From contig NZ_JAAZWC010000002.1 of the NCBI RefSeq assembly GCF_013185195.1, forward strand, positions 281,144 through 345,143: 64,000 nt of DNA, read 5' to 3'. The translations under genes and the position numbers were made by a program. This document shows positions 1 through 10,124 of this stretch, one piece after another. The notes under the pieces were generated by a model. That model was not told the DNA's origin. It was given only the letters and a program-made list of their open reading frames with translations, and made no database searches. How positions within the stretch are numbered: position 1 is the first letter of the stretch; each line of letters starts with the position of its first letter. The DNA is from Saccharibacillus qingshengii. Lineage in GTDB: Bacteria; Bacillota; Bacilli; Paenibacillales; Paenibacillaceae.

Positions 1-1
1 G

Positions 2-1141
2 GTCACTTCGGTCGACCAGGCCGTCGAAACGGCGGAAGGCCTTGGCTATCCGGTACTCGTTCGTCCGTCCTACGTCCTTGGCGGCCGCGCGATGGAGATC
101 GTGTACTCCGACGAAGAGCTGCTCAGCTACATGAAAGAAGCGGTGGACATCAATCCGGAGCATCCGGTTCTGATCGACCGTTACATGCTCGGCAAGGAAG
201 TCGAAGTCGACGCGATCTGCGACGGCGAGACGGTGCTTGTACCGGGCATCATGGAACATATCGAACGCGCGGGCGTTCACTCCGGCGACTCGATCGCGGT
301 GTACCCGCCGCAGCATCTGTCCAAAGAACTGCAGGAGAAAGTCGTCGACATCACGATTCGTATCGCGAAAGAGCTCAAGACGATCGGCCTGCTCAATATC
401 CAGTTCGTTATCTTCAAAAATGAAGTTTACGTCATTGAAGTGAATCCGCGTTCGTCGCGTACGGTACCGTTCCTGAGCAAAGTCACGGATATCCCGATGG
501 CGAACCTCGCGACGCAGGCCATTCTCGGCGTCAAGCTGGCAGATCTGAACTACAAAGAAGGCCTGTGGCCGGAAAGCAATCAAGTCGCGGTCAAAGTGCC
601 GGTGTTCTCGTTCGCCAAGCTGCGCCGCGTCGAGCCGACGCTCGGACCGGAAATGAAGTCGACAGGCGAAGTCATGGGCCGCGACAAACATTACGCCAAA
701 GCGCTGTACAAAGGTCTGGTCGGCGCAGGCATGAAGATTCCGTCCACCGGATCGATCATCGTTACCGTCGCCGAAAAAGACAAAGCCGAAGCGGTCAAGC
801 TGATGGAAGGCTTCTACACGCTGGGCTACTCGATCATGGCGACCGGAGGCACGGCCCAAGCGCTCGAAGACGCAGGCATTCCGGTCACGCGTGTCAACAA
901 GCTGAGTGAAGGCGAGCCGAACATTCTGGACAAAATCCGCAGCGGAGAAGCGAACTTCGTGTTCAATACGCTGACCAAAGGCAAAACGCCGGCGCGCGAC
1001 GGATTCCGTATTCGCCGCGAAGCGGTCGAGAACGGCGTAGTCTGCATGACTTCGCTCGACACGGTCGCGGCGCTGCTGGACATGCTGGAGACGGTCAGCT
1101 TTACGTCCCGCGCGATGCCTGTCGGTGCGCAGAGCCTGTAA
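2..1141 (+). CDS. carB: Carbamoyl-phosphate synthase large subunit, C-terminal part (cut by window edge)
   Basis: This is the 3' portion of the large subunit that makes carbamoyl phosphate from bicarbonate, ATP and glutamine-derived ammonia for pyrimidine and arginine synthesis. The frame is open from base 2, so the start lies outside the window; about 379 residues are visible against roughly 1070 for the full protein. Visible parts are the second ATP-grasp half ([32 protein letters not shown]) and the C-terminal MGS-like regulatory domain ([20 protein letters not shown]) that binds allosteric effectors. It is followed by pyrF and pyrE, as in the Bacillus pyr operon. Confidence 0.97.
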   Translation, partial: VTSVDQAVETAEGLGYPVLVRPSYVLGGRAMEIVYSDEELLSYMKEAVDINPEHPVLIDRYMLGKEVEVDAICDGETVLVPGIMEHIERAGVHSGDSIAVYPPQHLSKELQEKVVDITIRIAKELKTIGLLNIQFVIFKNEVYVIEVNPRSSRTVPFLSKVTDIPMANLATQAILGVKLADLNYKEGLWPESNQVAVKVPVFSFAKLRRVEPTLGPEMKSTGEVMGRDKHYAKALYKGLVGAGMKIPSTGSIIVTVAEKDKAEAVKLMEGFYTLGYSIMATGGTAQALEDAGIPVTRVNKLSEGEPNILDKIRSGEANFVFNTLTKGKTPARDGFRIRREAVENGVVCMTSLDTVAALLDMLETVSFTSRAMPVGAQSL

Positions 1142-1331
1142 TATCCACAACCTATATTCGAACGGCTGCCCGCATGCTTGGGGCGACGGCACGACCGACG
1201 AAAGGCGCCATGCAGATTCTGCGGGCGCCTCTCGTCTGCGCGCTGTGCCGATGCGCTCCAAGTATCAAGTACGGCAGTCTAACGAAATCTGCACGACCGG
1301 ATTAACCGGAACCCAACTACGGAGGTATTCC

Positions 1332-2069
1332 ATGACTTCGACACCTACTTCGCGGATGGCCCAGCGCCTGATGATCGCACTCGACTATCCGGACGACCGA
1401 GCGGCACGGGAACTGATCCGAAGCCTGGAAGGCATTCCCTGCTATATGAAAGTGGGCATGCAGCTGTTTTATCAAGCGGGACCGCAGTTTGTGCATGAGC
1501 TGAAAGAGCGGGGGTACTCGGTTTTTCTCGATCTCAAAATGCATGACATCCCGAATACGGTCAAAGGCGGCGCCAACAGTATCACGAAGCTTGGCGTCGA
1601 CATGTTTAACGTCCACGCCGCAGGCGGCTCGGCTATGATGGCGGCGGCCATGCAGGGCGTGGAAGAAGCTTTGGCGGCGGATTCGTCGCTCAGCCGGCCG
1701 CTCGTGATCGCGGTCACGCAGCTGACGAGCACCAATCTGGGCACGATGAACGAAGAGATCGGCATCCCGGGCAGTATCGAAGAAGCGGTTATCCGCTACG
1801 CGAAGCTTGCGTCCGGCGCCGGTCTGGACGGAGTCGTCGCAAGTCCGCTCGAAGCGAAGGGCATCAAGGATGCCTGTGGAACGCATTTCCGCACGGTCAC
1901 GCCGGGCATCCGGCCCGCGGGCAGCGCGGCGGACGATCAGTCGCGCACCAAGACGCCGGGCGAAGCGATTGCCGGCGGCAGCGACTATATCGTCGTCGGC
2001 CGGCCGATCACCGCCGCAGCCGACCCGAGAGAAGCGGCTATTCGAATATTGGAGGAGATGACACAATGA
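1332..2069 (+). CDS. pyrF: Orotidine 5'-phosphate decarboxylase
   Basis: This enzyme catalyses the last step of UMP synthesis, decarboxylating OMP. At 245 residues it has the usual size. The catalytic signature [11 protein letters not shown] is present, with phosphate-binding loops near the C-terminus ([19 protein letters not shown]). The ATG at 1332 is chosen because a GGAGGT ribosome-binding site lies six bases upstream at 1321; the frame is open further upstream but that part is not OMPDC-like. About 190 bases separate it from carB. Its stop overlaps the pyrE start in an ATGA, so the two are translationally coupled. Confidence 0.97.
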   Translation: MTSTPTSRMAQRLMIALDYPDDRAARELIRSLEGIPCYMKVGMQLFYQAGPQFVHELKERGYSVFLDLKMHDIPNTVKGGANSITKLGVDMFNVHAAGGSAMMAAAMQGVEEALAADSSLSRPLVIAVTQLTSTNLGTMNEEIGIPGSIEEAVIRYAKLASGAGLDGVVASPLEAKGIKDACGTHFRTVTPGIRPAGSAADDQSRTKTPGEAIAGGSDYIVVGRPITAAADPREAAIRILEEMTQ

Positions 2070-2710
2070 CGACTCATACGGCAACGGAAGCGAAAATTGC
2101 GGCAGACCTGCTGAACATCGGCGCGGTGGCGCTGAGCCCCGACGAACCTTTTACCTGGACATCGGGCATCAAGTCTCCGATCTACTGCGACAACCGCCTG
2201 ACGATGGCGTACCCGGAAGTGCGCGAGCGGATCGCGGACGCTTTCGCCGAATTGATCCGAACCGAATACCCGGACGTGGAAGTTATCGCCGGAACGGCGA
2301 CGGCCGGTATTCCCCACGCGGCGTGGGTAGCGCAGAAACTGAACCTGCCGATGGCCTACATTCGCGACAAAGCCAAAGGCCACGGCAAACAGAATCAGAT
2401 CGAAGGACTGATCAAAGCGGGGCAGAAGGTCGTCGTGATCGAGGATCTGATCTCCACCGGCGGAAGCTCGCTCAAAGCGGCGCTGGCCGTGCGCGAAGCC
2501 GGAGCGGAGCCGCTTGCCGTACTCGCGATTTTCAGCTATCAGCTCGACCGCGCCGTATCGGCTTTTGCCGAAGCAAAGGTGCCGCTTGCGACGCTGTCCA
2601 ACTATACGGCGCTGATGCAGACGGCATTGGAACTTGGCACGATTCAGGAAAGCCAGGTCGAACTGCTTAAGTCCTGGCGTGAAGATCCGTCGGCGTTCGG
2701 GCGCGGATAA
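2066..2710 (+). CDS. pyrE: Orotate phosphoribosyltransferase
   Basis: This enzyme transfers phosphoribose from PRPP to orotate to give OMP, the substrate of the preceding pyrF product. The 214-residue protein carries the PRPP-binding motif [14 protein letters not shown] and the flexible-loop region [15 protein letters not shown] typical of PyrE. It starts inside the end of pyrF (ATGA overlap) and is followed by a clear rho-independent terminator, marking the end of the pyr operon. Confidence 0.97.
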   Translation: MTTHTATEAKIAADLLNIGAVALSPDEPFTWTSGIKSPIYCDNRLTMAYPEVRERIADAFAELIRTEYPDVEVIAGTATAGIPHAAWVAQKLNLPMAYIRDKAKGHGKQNQIEGLIKAGQKVVVIEDLISTGGSSLKAALAVREAGAEPLAVLAIFSYQLDRAVSAFAEAKVPLATLSNYTALMQTALELGTIQESQVELLKSWREDPSAFGRG

Positions 2711-2739
2711 CAAGCACATAAAATCTCTTCCACGCTTTT

Positions 2740-2772
2740 GCCGGAATTCCAGGACGGAATTCCGGCTTTTTG
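2740..2772 (+). terminator. Rho-independent terminator of the pyr operon
   Basis: An 11-bp perfect stem (GCCGGAATTCC paired with GGAATTCCGGC, five-base loop AGGAC) is followed by a T run. It lies 30 bases after the pyrE stop. Confidence 0.93.
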
Positions 2773-2896
2773 TTTGTTTTGTTTCTTTTCGCCTAGACGC
2801 AGTTTCCCGAATACGTTAAGCTTGTTTCAAGAATGGATCATAAAAAACCCCCAACCCGGTTGGGAATCCGCGATAGTCCGAAGCCAAACATTAACA

Positions 2897-2925
2897 TTGC
2901 ACCCATACGCGAAAGAAAATATACG
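2897..2925 (+). promoter_or_regulatory. Sigma-A-type promoter candidate for the 3008 lipoprotein
   Basis: TTGCAC at 2897 and TATACG at 2920 are separated by 17 bases, about 80 bases before the start codon. The rest of the 2711-3007 gap holds only the pyr terminator and no gene that I can support. Confidence 0.5.
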
Positions 2926-3007
2926 GAAATGTAAACGTAACCCATCCGCCGAACACGGCGTTCATACAAGCGGGATGTAATCCCATACAACGAGAGGGGC
3001 GGGGTTT

Positions 3008-4549
3008 ATGCGTAAAAGGATCAGAGCTCCGCGGGCGGGCGTCTTGTCCATTTTTGCGGCTCTGCTCGTACTTCCGGGCTGTTTTTCCGAAAGCGATCCC
3101 CCGAAGCGGGCAGAACAGGCGGTCGAACAGGCTCCCGGAGGACCGGCCGAGCAGGGAAGCGAAACGGATACACTGAGGATCGGCATATTAAGCGGCGAGA
3201 AAGGCGACCGGTATTACCGCGAAACCTACACCGATATTTACGAATATATGTATCCCGATATGCGGATCGAGATTGTGCCTGCAGTCGATACGTCGCGCTA
3301 CCGTTATCTCGATCCGGATTCGAAGCCGTACCATTCGGAAGCACCGCTGCACGAACTCGGGAAGCTGACGGAAGGCAAGGCTCCGGTCGACGTGCTGATT
3401 CTTGATTCCGAGACGCTACGCAAAGCCATCGATCGGGGCTGGACACAGCCGCTGGCTCCTTTTATGCAGCAGACGGGCGAGACGGAGCAGGCCTTCGCGC
3501 CGGCCGTGATCGACGGACTCAAAGATCTAGGGGGAGGCACCCTGCACGCGCTGGCGCCGGATTATGCATCTACGGCCCTGTATTACAACGTCGACTGGTT
3601 CGAGCGCAATGGGGTTAAGCTCCCCGCCGACGGCATGACTTGGGACGAAGCTTTTGCGCGGGCCCGGGCGGCCAGCGGCGAAGACGACAAAGGCGGTCAT
3701 GTGTACGGCTTGTCGTTTACCCAGACACTGGCGGAAGATCCGCTCTGGGGAATTCGGGGATATACCGATCCGCTGGGGTTGACCACCTTTGATCTCGAAC
3801 AGTCGGAAATGACCGTGGATACGCCCGAATGGGAAAAAGTCTGGACAGATCTTGCGGCAATGGTGCAGCAAAAAGCGATTCCGATTGGCATGCAGTCGGT
3901 ATCGGACTCCGGCGGCTACGATCCGTTCGGAGGCGATCTGTTTCTTGGCGGGAAAACGGCCATGACGATAGCGGACAGCAGCTATGCGTCCGATCTGCAG
4001 ACGGCGGCGCGCAATGCGGAGCGGATCGAAGGCTTTGAACCGTTCAACTGGGAAACCGTGACTCTGCCGGTACATACAGGACATGAAGGCATCGGAGCAG
4101 GCGTTAAATTGGGCGATACGTTCTCGGTCTCGGCGACCAGCCGCCACCAGCAAGAAGCCTGGGCATTTATTCGGTTCGTAACGGGCGAGCGGATGCAGGC
4201 GATGGAGCTGCACGATCCGTACCGGATGCCCAGCCGGCTCAGTGCGATCGCATCGGAAGCGGAGAAGAACGGATATCGAAGCGAGGCGTTTACGCAGCTT
4301 CGTCCGGCTGCGCCGATTGCCGAGCGGGAAGAACAGGCCGTGGAACAGAATCCGCAGCTTTGGCAGATCGGAGACACGGGAAGATCTTTGTTTCAGCGGG
4401 TACTCGAAGGAGAACTGCCGGCGAAAAGGGCGCTCGAGCAGTGGGAAAATGACGGTCGCCGTTTCTTGAAAGGGCCGTTTACGGAAGACGGAACGCTGGC
4501 GTTCGGAGGCCCTTTTTCGACGGCTTACCGGCTCGATCCTTGGACCTGA
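3008..4549 (+). CDS. Extracellular solute-binding lipoprotein (family 1-like)
   Basis: This is the substrate-capturing component of an ABC importer, anchored outside the membrane by a lipidated cysteine. The 513-residue protein has a basic N-terminus, a hydrophobic stretch and the lipobox LPGC, then a Ser/Glu-rich linker and a typical family 1 binding-protein body (YYNVDWFERNGVKLPADGMTWDEAF is characteristic of the sugar-binding group). No permease or ATPase gene is adjacent, so it is an orphan binding protein or works with a transporter encoded elsewhere. The substrate is unknown. The start is supported by a GAGAGGGG purine run just upstream. Confidence 0.85.
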   Translation: MRKRIRAPRAGVLSIFAALLVLPGCFSESDPPKRAEQAVEQAPGGPAEQGSETDTLRIGILSGEKGDRYYRETYTDIYEYMYPDMRIEIVPAVDTSRYRYLDPDSKPYHSEAPLHELGKLTEGKAPVDVLILDSETLRKAIDRGWTQPLAPFMQQTGETEQAFAPAVIDGLKDLGGGTLHALAPDYASTALYYNVDWFERNGVKLPADGMTWDEAFARARAASGEDDKGGHVYGLSFTQTLAEDPLWGIRGYTDPLGLTTFDLEQSEMTVDTPEWEKVWTDLAAMVQQKAIPIGMQSVSDSGGYDPFGGDLFLGGKTAMTIADSSYASDLQTAARNAERIEGFEPFNWETVTLPVHTGHEGIGAGVKLGDTFSVSATSRHQQEAWAFIRFVTGERMQAMELHDPYRMPSRLSAIASEAEKNGYRSEAFTQLRPAAPIAEREEQAVEQNPQLWQIGDTGRSLFQRVLEGELPAKRALEQWENDGRRFLKGPFTEDGTLAFGGPFSTAYRLDPWT

Positions 4550-4629
4550 ATGAAAAAGCCTTGACTTTGTATCGTGTAAAGGGTACACTATTCAATGTTG
4601 CTGTTGAGAACACAGCACGTTGAACATGT

Positions 4630-4703
<74 letters not shown>

Positions 4704-4751
4704 TTCAGGCAAGGCTGTCCCGGCTCGGTCTTCCGGCCGCAACCGGAACCA

Positions 4752-4825
4752 GGGCCCTTAGCTCAGTTGGTTAGAGCTACCGGCTCATAACCGGTTGGTC
4801 ACAGGTTCGAGTCCTGTAGGGCCCA
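4752..4825 (+). tRNA. tRNA with CAU anticodon, probably tRNA-Ile2 (lysidine type), possibly elongator Met
   Basis: The acceptor stem (GGGCCCT with AGGGCCC), T-arm and anticodon stem all pair. The anticodon is CAT. The body (CCTTAGCTCAGTTGGTTAGAGC, anticodon arm CGGCTCATAACCG) resembles Bacillus tRNA-Ile2, whose C34 is changed to lysidine, more than elongator Met as I remember those sequences. CCA is not encoded. It lies 48 bases after the initiator tRNA. Confidence 0.9.
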
Positions 4826-4832
4826 TTATGGC

Positions 4833-4873
4833 AAAGACGCCCCTTACTCTTCGGAGTAAGGGGCGTCTTTGCG
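4833..4873 (+). terminator. Terminator after the tRNA pair
   Basis: A 17-bp perfect stem from 4833 to 4870 with a TTCG tetraloop ends in a short T run. It ends the two-tRNA transcript. Confidence 0.92.
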
Positions 4874-5112
4874 TTTGCCTATTGTTTTCATTTTGATTTC
4901 ATTCTGGGCTTTTTCAAGCCGGGATCGGTCCGAAGAACCCCGGATCCGGGAAGAAAAAGAACGAATTTGATCCTTTGGCGGCAGATCCGGCGATAAATTT
5001 TCAAAAGAGGCCCGTTTTTTGCTTGCTTGGCGAAAAAATGGGGGACTATATTCCGATATACAAGGTACGGGTCAAGACTGATGGCTGCTCGGCAGCCGAG
5101 GAGAAGGAAATC

Positions 5113-6684
5113 ATGGGAAAAAAGTCCGGGAGATGGACTCAAGGGATCAAATTGTCTACAGTCGTCGGATTACTGTCGGCTTTTATCCTGCTGTCATCCG
5201 CGATCATGGGATCATTGGTCAATTATCTGAACGGCCGGGACGCTTTGGCGGCGCAGACGCTCCGGCTCAATCAATACCATGCGGGCGAATTGGCCCGGAT
5301 CGGCGGGACGGCGATTCGGAACATGCAGAATTCGCTGCAGGAAACAGCCGATTATGCGACGGATAATCCTGCGGCACCGGAAATGAACCGCCGAAAACTG
5401 GAGTACTTCCGCAAATCGAACGGATTTTTCAATTCATTGATCGTGATTGACGAAAAAGCCATTTTGACTTATAACACCCCCGACCTGGGCCTGACCGGCC
5501 AAAAGATCGATACTCCCCAAATCGTAAAAGCGCTCTCTTTGAAAAAGCCTTATCTGTCTTCTCCCTATATCGCACCGACCGGACGTTACCTGGTGACGGT
5601 CAGCCAGCCTTTGTTTGCCCGGGACGGAAGTTATCACGGCATTCTGGCCGGATCGATTTATCTGGAAGAAGAGAATCGGTTGGGCGAAATCCTCGGTACG
5701 CAAAGCGAAAAAGAAGACGGTTCCTATTTTTATGTGATCGACAAAGAAGGAGAATATGTCTACCATCCCGACGAGCGAAAGATCGGAGAGCTGGTGTCGG
5801 ATGAAGCCATTCGGGAGCTGTACGCCCAGGGACAAAGCGGGACGGAGCAGATCCATGCCAAAAACGACAAACTGTATCTGGCCGGCTATGCGTTTATCCC
5901 GCAGACCGAGTGGTGCGTCGTGTTCCAAACACCTTACGCCAACGTCGTGGATTTTGCCAAGCAGGCGACTTTTCAGAGCAGTCTGTATATGCTTCCGGCC
6001 GTGATCGTGGTCCTGCTGCTTACTTTGTTCGTATCGCGCAAGCTGTCGATGCCGCTGCATACGCTGGCCCGGTATATCGAGAGTCTCGCCAATCGCAGAG
6101 CGCCGGACGTCGTGCCCGATGTAGGGGATTGGAATTACGAAACGAAAATGCTCAAAAAAGCGATTCTGCTGGCCGAACAAAAAAGCCGCGAAGCGGAAAA
6201 CGATCTGCTGCGGGAAGCCAACCACGATCATCTAACCGGATTGTTGAACCGCCGGACGCTGGAAAGTTTGACGGAAGAGCGGATTCAGCAGGAAGACAAG
6301 TTTTCGGTTGTGTTTCTCGATATCGATCATTTTAAATCGATTAACGATACGTACGGTCATCAAAAAGGCGACGAAGTCCTGCGAGAGATGGGACGGATTC
6401 TGACGGAGCAGGTGGGCGGGGATCACAGCTGTTTCCGCTACGGAGGCGAAGAATTCGTTCTGCTGCTGTCCGACCTTGGCGAAGAAGAAGCTTTGGAGTT
6501 GGCCGAGCATATACGCACGACCGTTGAAAGCTGTCCGATGCCGGTATCCAAGCGGATTACGATTTCTTTGGGGGTCGCTTTTCACAAAGGAGAGCCTACG
6601 CCGGCCAAACTGTTCCGCAAAGCCGACTTCGCTTTGTACCAAGCCAAGGAGACCGGGCGCAACCGAAGCGTTCTTGCCGTATAG
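5113..6684 (+). CDS. Membrane-bound diguanylate cyclase with extracellular Cache sensor
   Basis: This protein probably makes the second messenger c-di-GMP from two GTP in response to an external ligand. The 523 residues contain a first membrane helix (about 15-37), an extracellular dCache-like sensor, a second helix (about 290-312), a short HAMP-like linker and a C-terminal GGDEF domain. The active-site loop is intact as GGEEF at residues 444-448, with the preceding metal/GTP motif DIDHFKSINDTYGH. No RxxD inhibitory site is seen at the expected place before the loop. The start at 5113 is preferred because GAGGAGAAGG lies just upstream. It is a single-gene unit ending at a terminator shared with the convergent neighbour. 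Confidence 0.92.
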   Translation: MGKKSGRWTQGIKLSTVVGLLSAFILLSSAIMGSLVNYLNGRDALAAQTLRLNQYHAGELARIGGTAIRNMQNSLQETADYATDNPAAPEMNRRKLEYFRKSNGFFNSLIVIDEKAILTYNTPDLGLTGQKIDTPQIVKALSLKKPYLSSPYIAPTGRYLVTVSQPLFARDGSYHGILAGSIYLEEENRLGEILGTQSEKEDGSYFYVIDKEGEYVYHPDERKIGELVSDEAIRELYAQGQSGTEQIHAKNDKLYLAGYAFIPQTEWCVVFQTPYANVVDFAKQATFQSSLYMLPAVIVVLLLTLFVSRKLSMPLHTLARYIESLANRRAPDVVPDVGDWNYETKMLKKAILLAEQKSREAENDLLREANHDHLTGLLNRRTLESLTEERIQQEDKFSVVFLDIDHFKSINDTYGHQKGDEVLREMGRILTEQVGGDHSCFRYGGEEFVLLLSDLGEEEALELAEHIRTTVESCPMPVSKRITISLGVAFHKGEPTPAKLFRKADFALYQAKETGRNRSVLAV

Positions 6685-6691
6685 CCCAAAT

Positions 6692-6735
6692 GCCAAAAAG
6701 CCTGCCGGGGTCCAGCCCCGGACAGGCTTTTTGGC
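6692..6735. terminator. Bidirectional terminator between convergent genes
   Basis: A long stem pairs GCCAAAAAGCCTGCCGGGG with CCCCGG-A-CAGGCTTTTTGGC, with one bulged A. T runs are present in both directions, so it serves the cyclase gene and the convergent serine hydrolase gene. Confidence 0.85.
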
Positions 6736-6753
6736 ACTTGGGCGAAAAACCGG

Positions 6754-7935
6754 TTAAAGCCCGGCAAACACCAGGTTCCGCAGCTTCCGTGTCACAGGCA
6801 GCGTGCCGGCGTCTCTTTTTTGGACCATGAACAGGAAAGTGAGCTTGTCGAGCGGGCTGTTGGCAAAGTAGGCGCCGAGCCATCCGTCCCATCCGTATTC
6901 GCCCTGGCTGCCGAGCAGTCCGGCTTGGCCGGGATCGGTCATGATCCGCATCTGGCTGCCGTAGCTGTGGCCTGCGAGCGAATGCCAGCCTTTGAAGCTT
7001 GCCTGCTGGCGCTCATTCAAGGCTGCCGAAGTCATCTGCCGGACGGTTCTCGGTTTCAGCAGACGGGCGCTGCCAAGCGAACCTTCGTTCATCAGCATAG
7101 TGGTGAATTTGGCGGCATCGTCGATCGTGGAGCACAGTCCGGCTCCGCCCGATTCGAAAGCCGGTTCCCGGTTCATCCGGTGAATAATGCCGAGGTGATC
7201 GTCTTCGTACGGTTTCAAGCCTCCTTTTCCATCCTGCTGAACCGTTTTCGCCAGACGTTTGCGTTTGCCCTCGGGCAGCCAGAATCCCGTGTCCGCCATG
7301 CCCAGCGGCTCGAAGATTTCCCGGCGCAAAAATTCCCCGAACCGTATGCCGCTTGCGACTTCGACGACCGCTCCCAGGATATCCGCGGATGTGCCGTACA
7401 TCCAGTTCGAACCCGGCTCGAACGCAAGCGGGCCTTGTCCCACCCGGTCGGCGAATTCCAGCGTGTCCATAGGTTGGTCGCCGTGCAGCCGGCTGCCGAG
7501 TTCCCGGAATAAAGCTTCCGCATGGCGGCCCGCTGCGTCTTCTCCTCCGTAGACCAGCCCCGAGGTCATGTTCAGCAGATCGCGCAGATCAGGTTCGCGT
7601 ACCGTCGCTGCGAGCTGCCCGTTTTGTTCGACCCTCGGATTTCGGAAACCCGGGATGTACCGGCTTACCGGGTCGAACAGATCGATTTCTCCGCGCTCCA
7701 TCAGTATCATGACTGCGGCTGCCGTAATCGGTTTGGTCATCGAATACAGCCGGAAGATCGTATCTCGCGTCATCGGACGTCCCGATTCAAGATCGGCCAA
7801 CCCGTCTTCCTGGTAAAAAAGTTCTTGGCCGTGCTGCAGAACCATCAGGTTCGCGCCGGCGATTTCATGGCGTTCGATACTGCTTCTGAGCGTTTTTTTC
7901 AAACTTTCGATCGTGTCGGATGGCAGCATGTTCAT
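6754..7935 (-). CDS. Serine hydrolase of the beta-lactamase / penicillin-binding protein-like family
   Basis: The 393-residue protein belongs to the class C beta-lactamase/esterase/peptidase superfamily (Beta-lactamase, PF00144 type). The nucleophile motif SMTK (SxxK) lies near residue 66, followed by the YxN-like segment NWMYGTSADILG. There is no signal peptide, so it is likely cytoplasmic and may be an esterase or D-peptidase rather than a resistance enzyme. The start at 7935 (MNMLPSD) has AAGGAG four bases upstream; nine further codons upstream are open but have no ribosome-binding site. Confidence 0.85.
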   Translation of the reverse strand: MNMLPSDTIESLKKTLRSSIERHEIAGANLMVLQHGQELFYQEDGLADLESGRPMTRDTIFRLYSMTKPITAAAVMILMERGEIDLFDPVSRYIPGFRNPRVEQNGQLAATVREPDLRDLLNMTSGLVYGGEDAAGRHAEALFRELGSRLHGDQPMDTLEFADRVGQGPLAFEPGSNWMYGTSADILGAVVEVASGIRFGEFLRREIFEPLGMADTGFWLPEGKRKRLAKTVQQDGKGGLKPYEDDHLGIIHRMNREPAFESGGAGLCSTIDDAAKFTTMLMNEGSLGSARLLKPRTVRQMTSAALNERQQASFKGWHSLAGHSYGSQMRIMTDPGQAGLLGSQGEYGWDGWLGAYFANSPLDKLTFLFMVQKRDAGTLPVTRKLRNLVFAGL

Positions 7936-7985
7936 AAGTCTCCTTCTTCGTATGTAGGTCATTCCCCAGGAAATAATAAGCCTAT

Positions 7986-8816
7986 TTACAACGATTGTAC
8001 AGGGAGATCATGGGAGCGGGCCGGCTCGGGGCTTGTACAGCTTTTGCGGTATTGGCTTGGCGTTTTGCCGGTGAACTTTTTGAACTGCCGCATGAAGTGC
8101 GTATCGTTCTCGTAGCCGCACATGAGCGATACGGAAGCGATCGGCTGCGAGCCGTTTTCCAGCAGATATTTGGCGAATTCCAGACGGCTGCCGATCATGT
8201 CGAGAGAAATGGGGCAGCCGAACAGTTCTTTGTAGACATGCTGAAAATGGGAACGGCTGAGACTGACTTCCGCCGCCAACCCGTCGATCGTATACCGCTG
8301 CTGCGGCGTGCTGTAGATCCGGCTGCGAATCTCCGACAGTTGGACAAAATAGCGGGCCATCTGCTCCGAACCGGGACGCAGGCGGCGCAAATTGCCGAGT
8401 TTCAGCAGAAAACCGTTCAGGTCGGAAGCGATAATCCGCTCTTGAAGCGGACCGCCGAGCCAGGTGCTGCGCTGAAGTTCCATCACAAGTCTCGACAGCG
8501 AGCCGGAATGGATCGCGGGAACCGGCTTGTCCAGAGGCAGTTCCAACTCCCGCAGCAGCGAATCGGCTTCCTCGCCCGCGAAATGCAGCCAGTCGTTGAC
8601 AAAGGAACGGTCGGCGCTGCGGTATCGATAAGGCGTATCCGGCCGGAAAATCATCCACGTATCCGGAGACACGGTCGACGTCCTGCCGTTTACGGTGACA
8701 TGCGCATGGCTTTTGAACAAAACGAATACATAACAGCCCGAGCCGTTCGGACGATCGATAAGCAGACCTTCGGGATGGGTGGAATGGTAACCGCACTTTG
8801 CCAGTTTGAGCATCAT
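7986..8816 (-). CDS. AraC-family transcriptional regulator
   Basis: The 276-residue protein has an N-terminal cupin-like ligand-binding half (residues about 15-110; VNGRTSTVSPDTWMIFRPDT) and a C-terminal double helix-turn-helix of AraC type (IDGLAAEVSLSRSHFQHVYK; FAKYLLENGSQPIASVSLMC; TGKTPSQYRK). It is divergent from the GH88-DUF2264 pair, and regulators of this layout usually control the divergent sugar genes. GAGAGG precedes the ATG at 8816; an alternative start seven codons upstream at 8837 cannot be excluded. Confidence 0.88.
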   Translation of the reverse strand: MMLKLAKCGYHSTHPEGLLIDRPNGSGCYVFVLFKSHAHVTVNGRTSTVSPDTWMIFRPDTPYRYRSADRSFVNDWLHFAGEEADSLLRELELPLDKPVPAIHSGSLSRLVMELQRSTWLGGPLQERIIASDLNGFLLKLGNLRRLRPGSEQMARYFVQLSEIRSRIYSTPQQRYTIDGLAAEVSLSRSHFQHVYKELFGCPISLDMIGSRLEFAKYLLENGSQPIASVSLMCGYENDTHFMRQFKKFTGKTPSQYRKSCTSPEPARSHDLPVQSL

Positions 8817-8969
8817 CGACGCCTCTCTTTCGCACAATCGATCAGTTTTTGCTCATTATAGACTATCGCTTTGCCGCCCTGCAAAATTTTATAGTAAAAG
8901 AGAACAAGGGACGTGCCGCCGAGCGGCGAACTCCCCCAAACTTTTGACGAAGGAGTGAATGAAAGCGTG

Positions 8970-10124
8970 ATGACAAAGGCACAGACAAAGATCGAAATCG
9001 GCGGAAGCCGGGAATGGCTGGACTCGACACTCGATAAATTAAAGCTGAAAATGTCGGCGGAATGTGCGCGCATCGGCGGCAGTATTCCATATATTCCGGT
9101 GAACGGACGCTACGCGGACTGGGGAAAACGGGATATCTACTGGTGGACTAACGGGTTCTGGCCGGGGATGCTGTGGCAGATGCACCAGGCGACCGGGGAG
9201 ATCGCTTACCGCGATACGGCGGAGCAGGTGGAAGAGCGGCTCGACGAGGCGCTGCACGGTTTCGACGGTCTGCATCACGACGTGGGCTTTATGTGGCTGC
9301 ATACCGCAGTTGCCAATTACCGGCTGACCGGAAATGTCCGTTCACGGACGAGAGGGCTGCATGCCGCCAATATTCTCGCGGGCCGGTACAATCCGGCGGG
9401 GCAGTTTCTGCGGGCGTGGAACGATGAGGGGAGTCATAACCGAGCAGGCTGGATGATTGTGGACTGTCTGATGAACGTGCCGCTGCTGTATTGGGCGAGC
9501 GACGAGACACAGGATCCGAGATACCGGGATATTGCGATCCGGCATGTCGATACGGTGCTGCGGACGACGCTGCGGGCGGACGGTTCTTCGAATCATATCG
9601 TGATCCTCGATCCGAACGACGGAACGGTGTTGGACAAGCCGGGCGGCCAGGGCTTTGCCGAAGGTTCCTCTTGGAGCCGGGGGCAGGCCTGGGCGCTGTA
9701 CGGCATGGCGTTGAGCCACAGGCACACGCAGAAGGCCGGATACCTCGATGCCGCCAAGCGGATTGCCCATTATTTTATCGCCAATGCCGCCCTGACGGAG
9801 TATCTGCCGCTGGCCGATTTCCGCGCGCCGGAGGAGCCGGTCGTCTACGATACGACAGCGGCGGCCTGCGCGGCCTGCGGCCTGCTGGAAATTGCCGAAG
9901 CGGTAGAAGAACACGAGCGCAGATTGTACGTAGAGGCGGCGATCCGTATGCTGCGGGCGGCCGAGCAGAGGTTCGCGAATTGGGCACCGGATGAAGACGG
10001 CATTCTCGGAGGAGGCACGGTTGCGTACTTCAGCGAAGAACGCGAAGTTCCGATTATTTACGGCGACTACTTCTTCATCGAGGGGGTCCTGCGGCTGTCG
10101 GGACAGAGTGCGCATCTATGGTGA
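8970..10124 (+). CDS. Glycoside hydrolase family 88, unsaturated glucuronyl hydrolase
   Basis: Enzymes of this family remove the unsaturated uronic acid that polysaccharide lyases leave at the non-reducing end of oligosaccharides, through a hydration mechanism. The 384-residue alpha/alpha-barrel has family hallmarks (YWWTNGFWPGMLWQMH; HHDVGFMW; QGFAEGSSWSRGQAWALYG). Asp104 in HHDVGF and Asp165 in IVDCLMN are 61 residues apart, matching the two catalytic Asp of characterised Bacillus UGL (D88/D149). There is no signal peptide, so it acts inside the cell on imported oligosaccharides. The start could be the GTG at 8967 instead; AGGAG lies at 8951. It overlaps the next gene by seven bases. Confidence 0.92.
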   Translation: MTKAQTKIEIGGSREWLDSTLDKLKLKMSAECARIGGSIPYIPVNGRYADWGKRDIYWWTNGFWPGMLWQMHQATGEIAYRDTAEQVEERLDEALHGFDGLHHDVGFMWLHTAVANYRLTGNVRSRTRGLHAANILAGRYNPAGQFLRAWNDEGSHNRAGWMIVDCLMNVPLLYWASDETQDPRYRDIAIRHVDTVLRTTLRADGSSNHIVILDPNDGTVLDKPGGQGFAEGSSWSRGQAWALYGMALSHRHTQKAGYLDAAKRIAHYFIANAALTEYLPLADFRAPEEPVVYDTTAAACAACGLLEIAEAVEEHERRLYVEAAIRMLRAAEQRFANWAPDEDGILGGGTVAYFSEEREVPIIYGDYFFIEGVLRLSGQSAHLW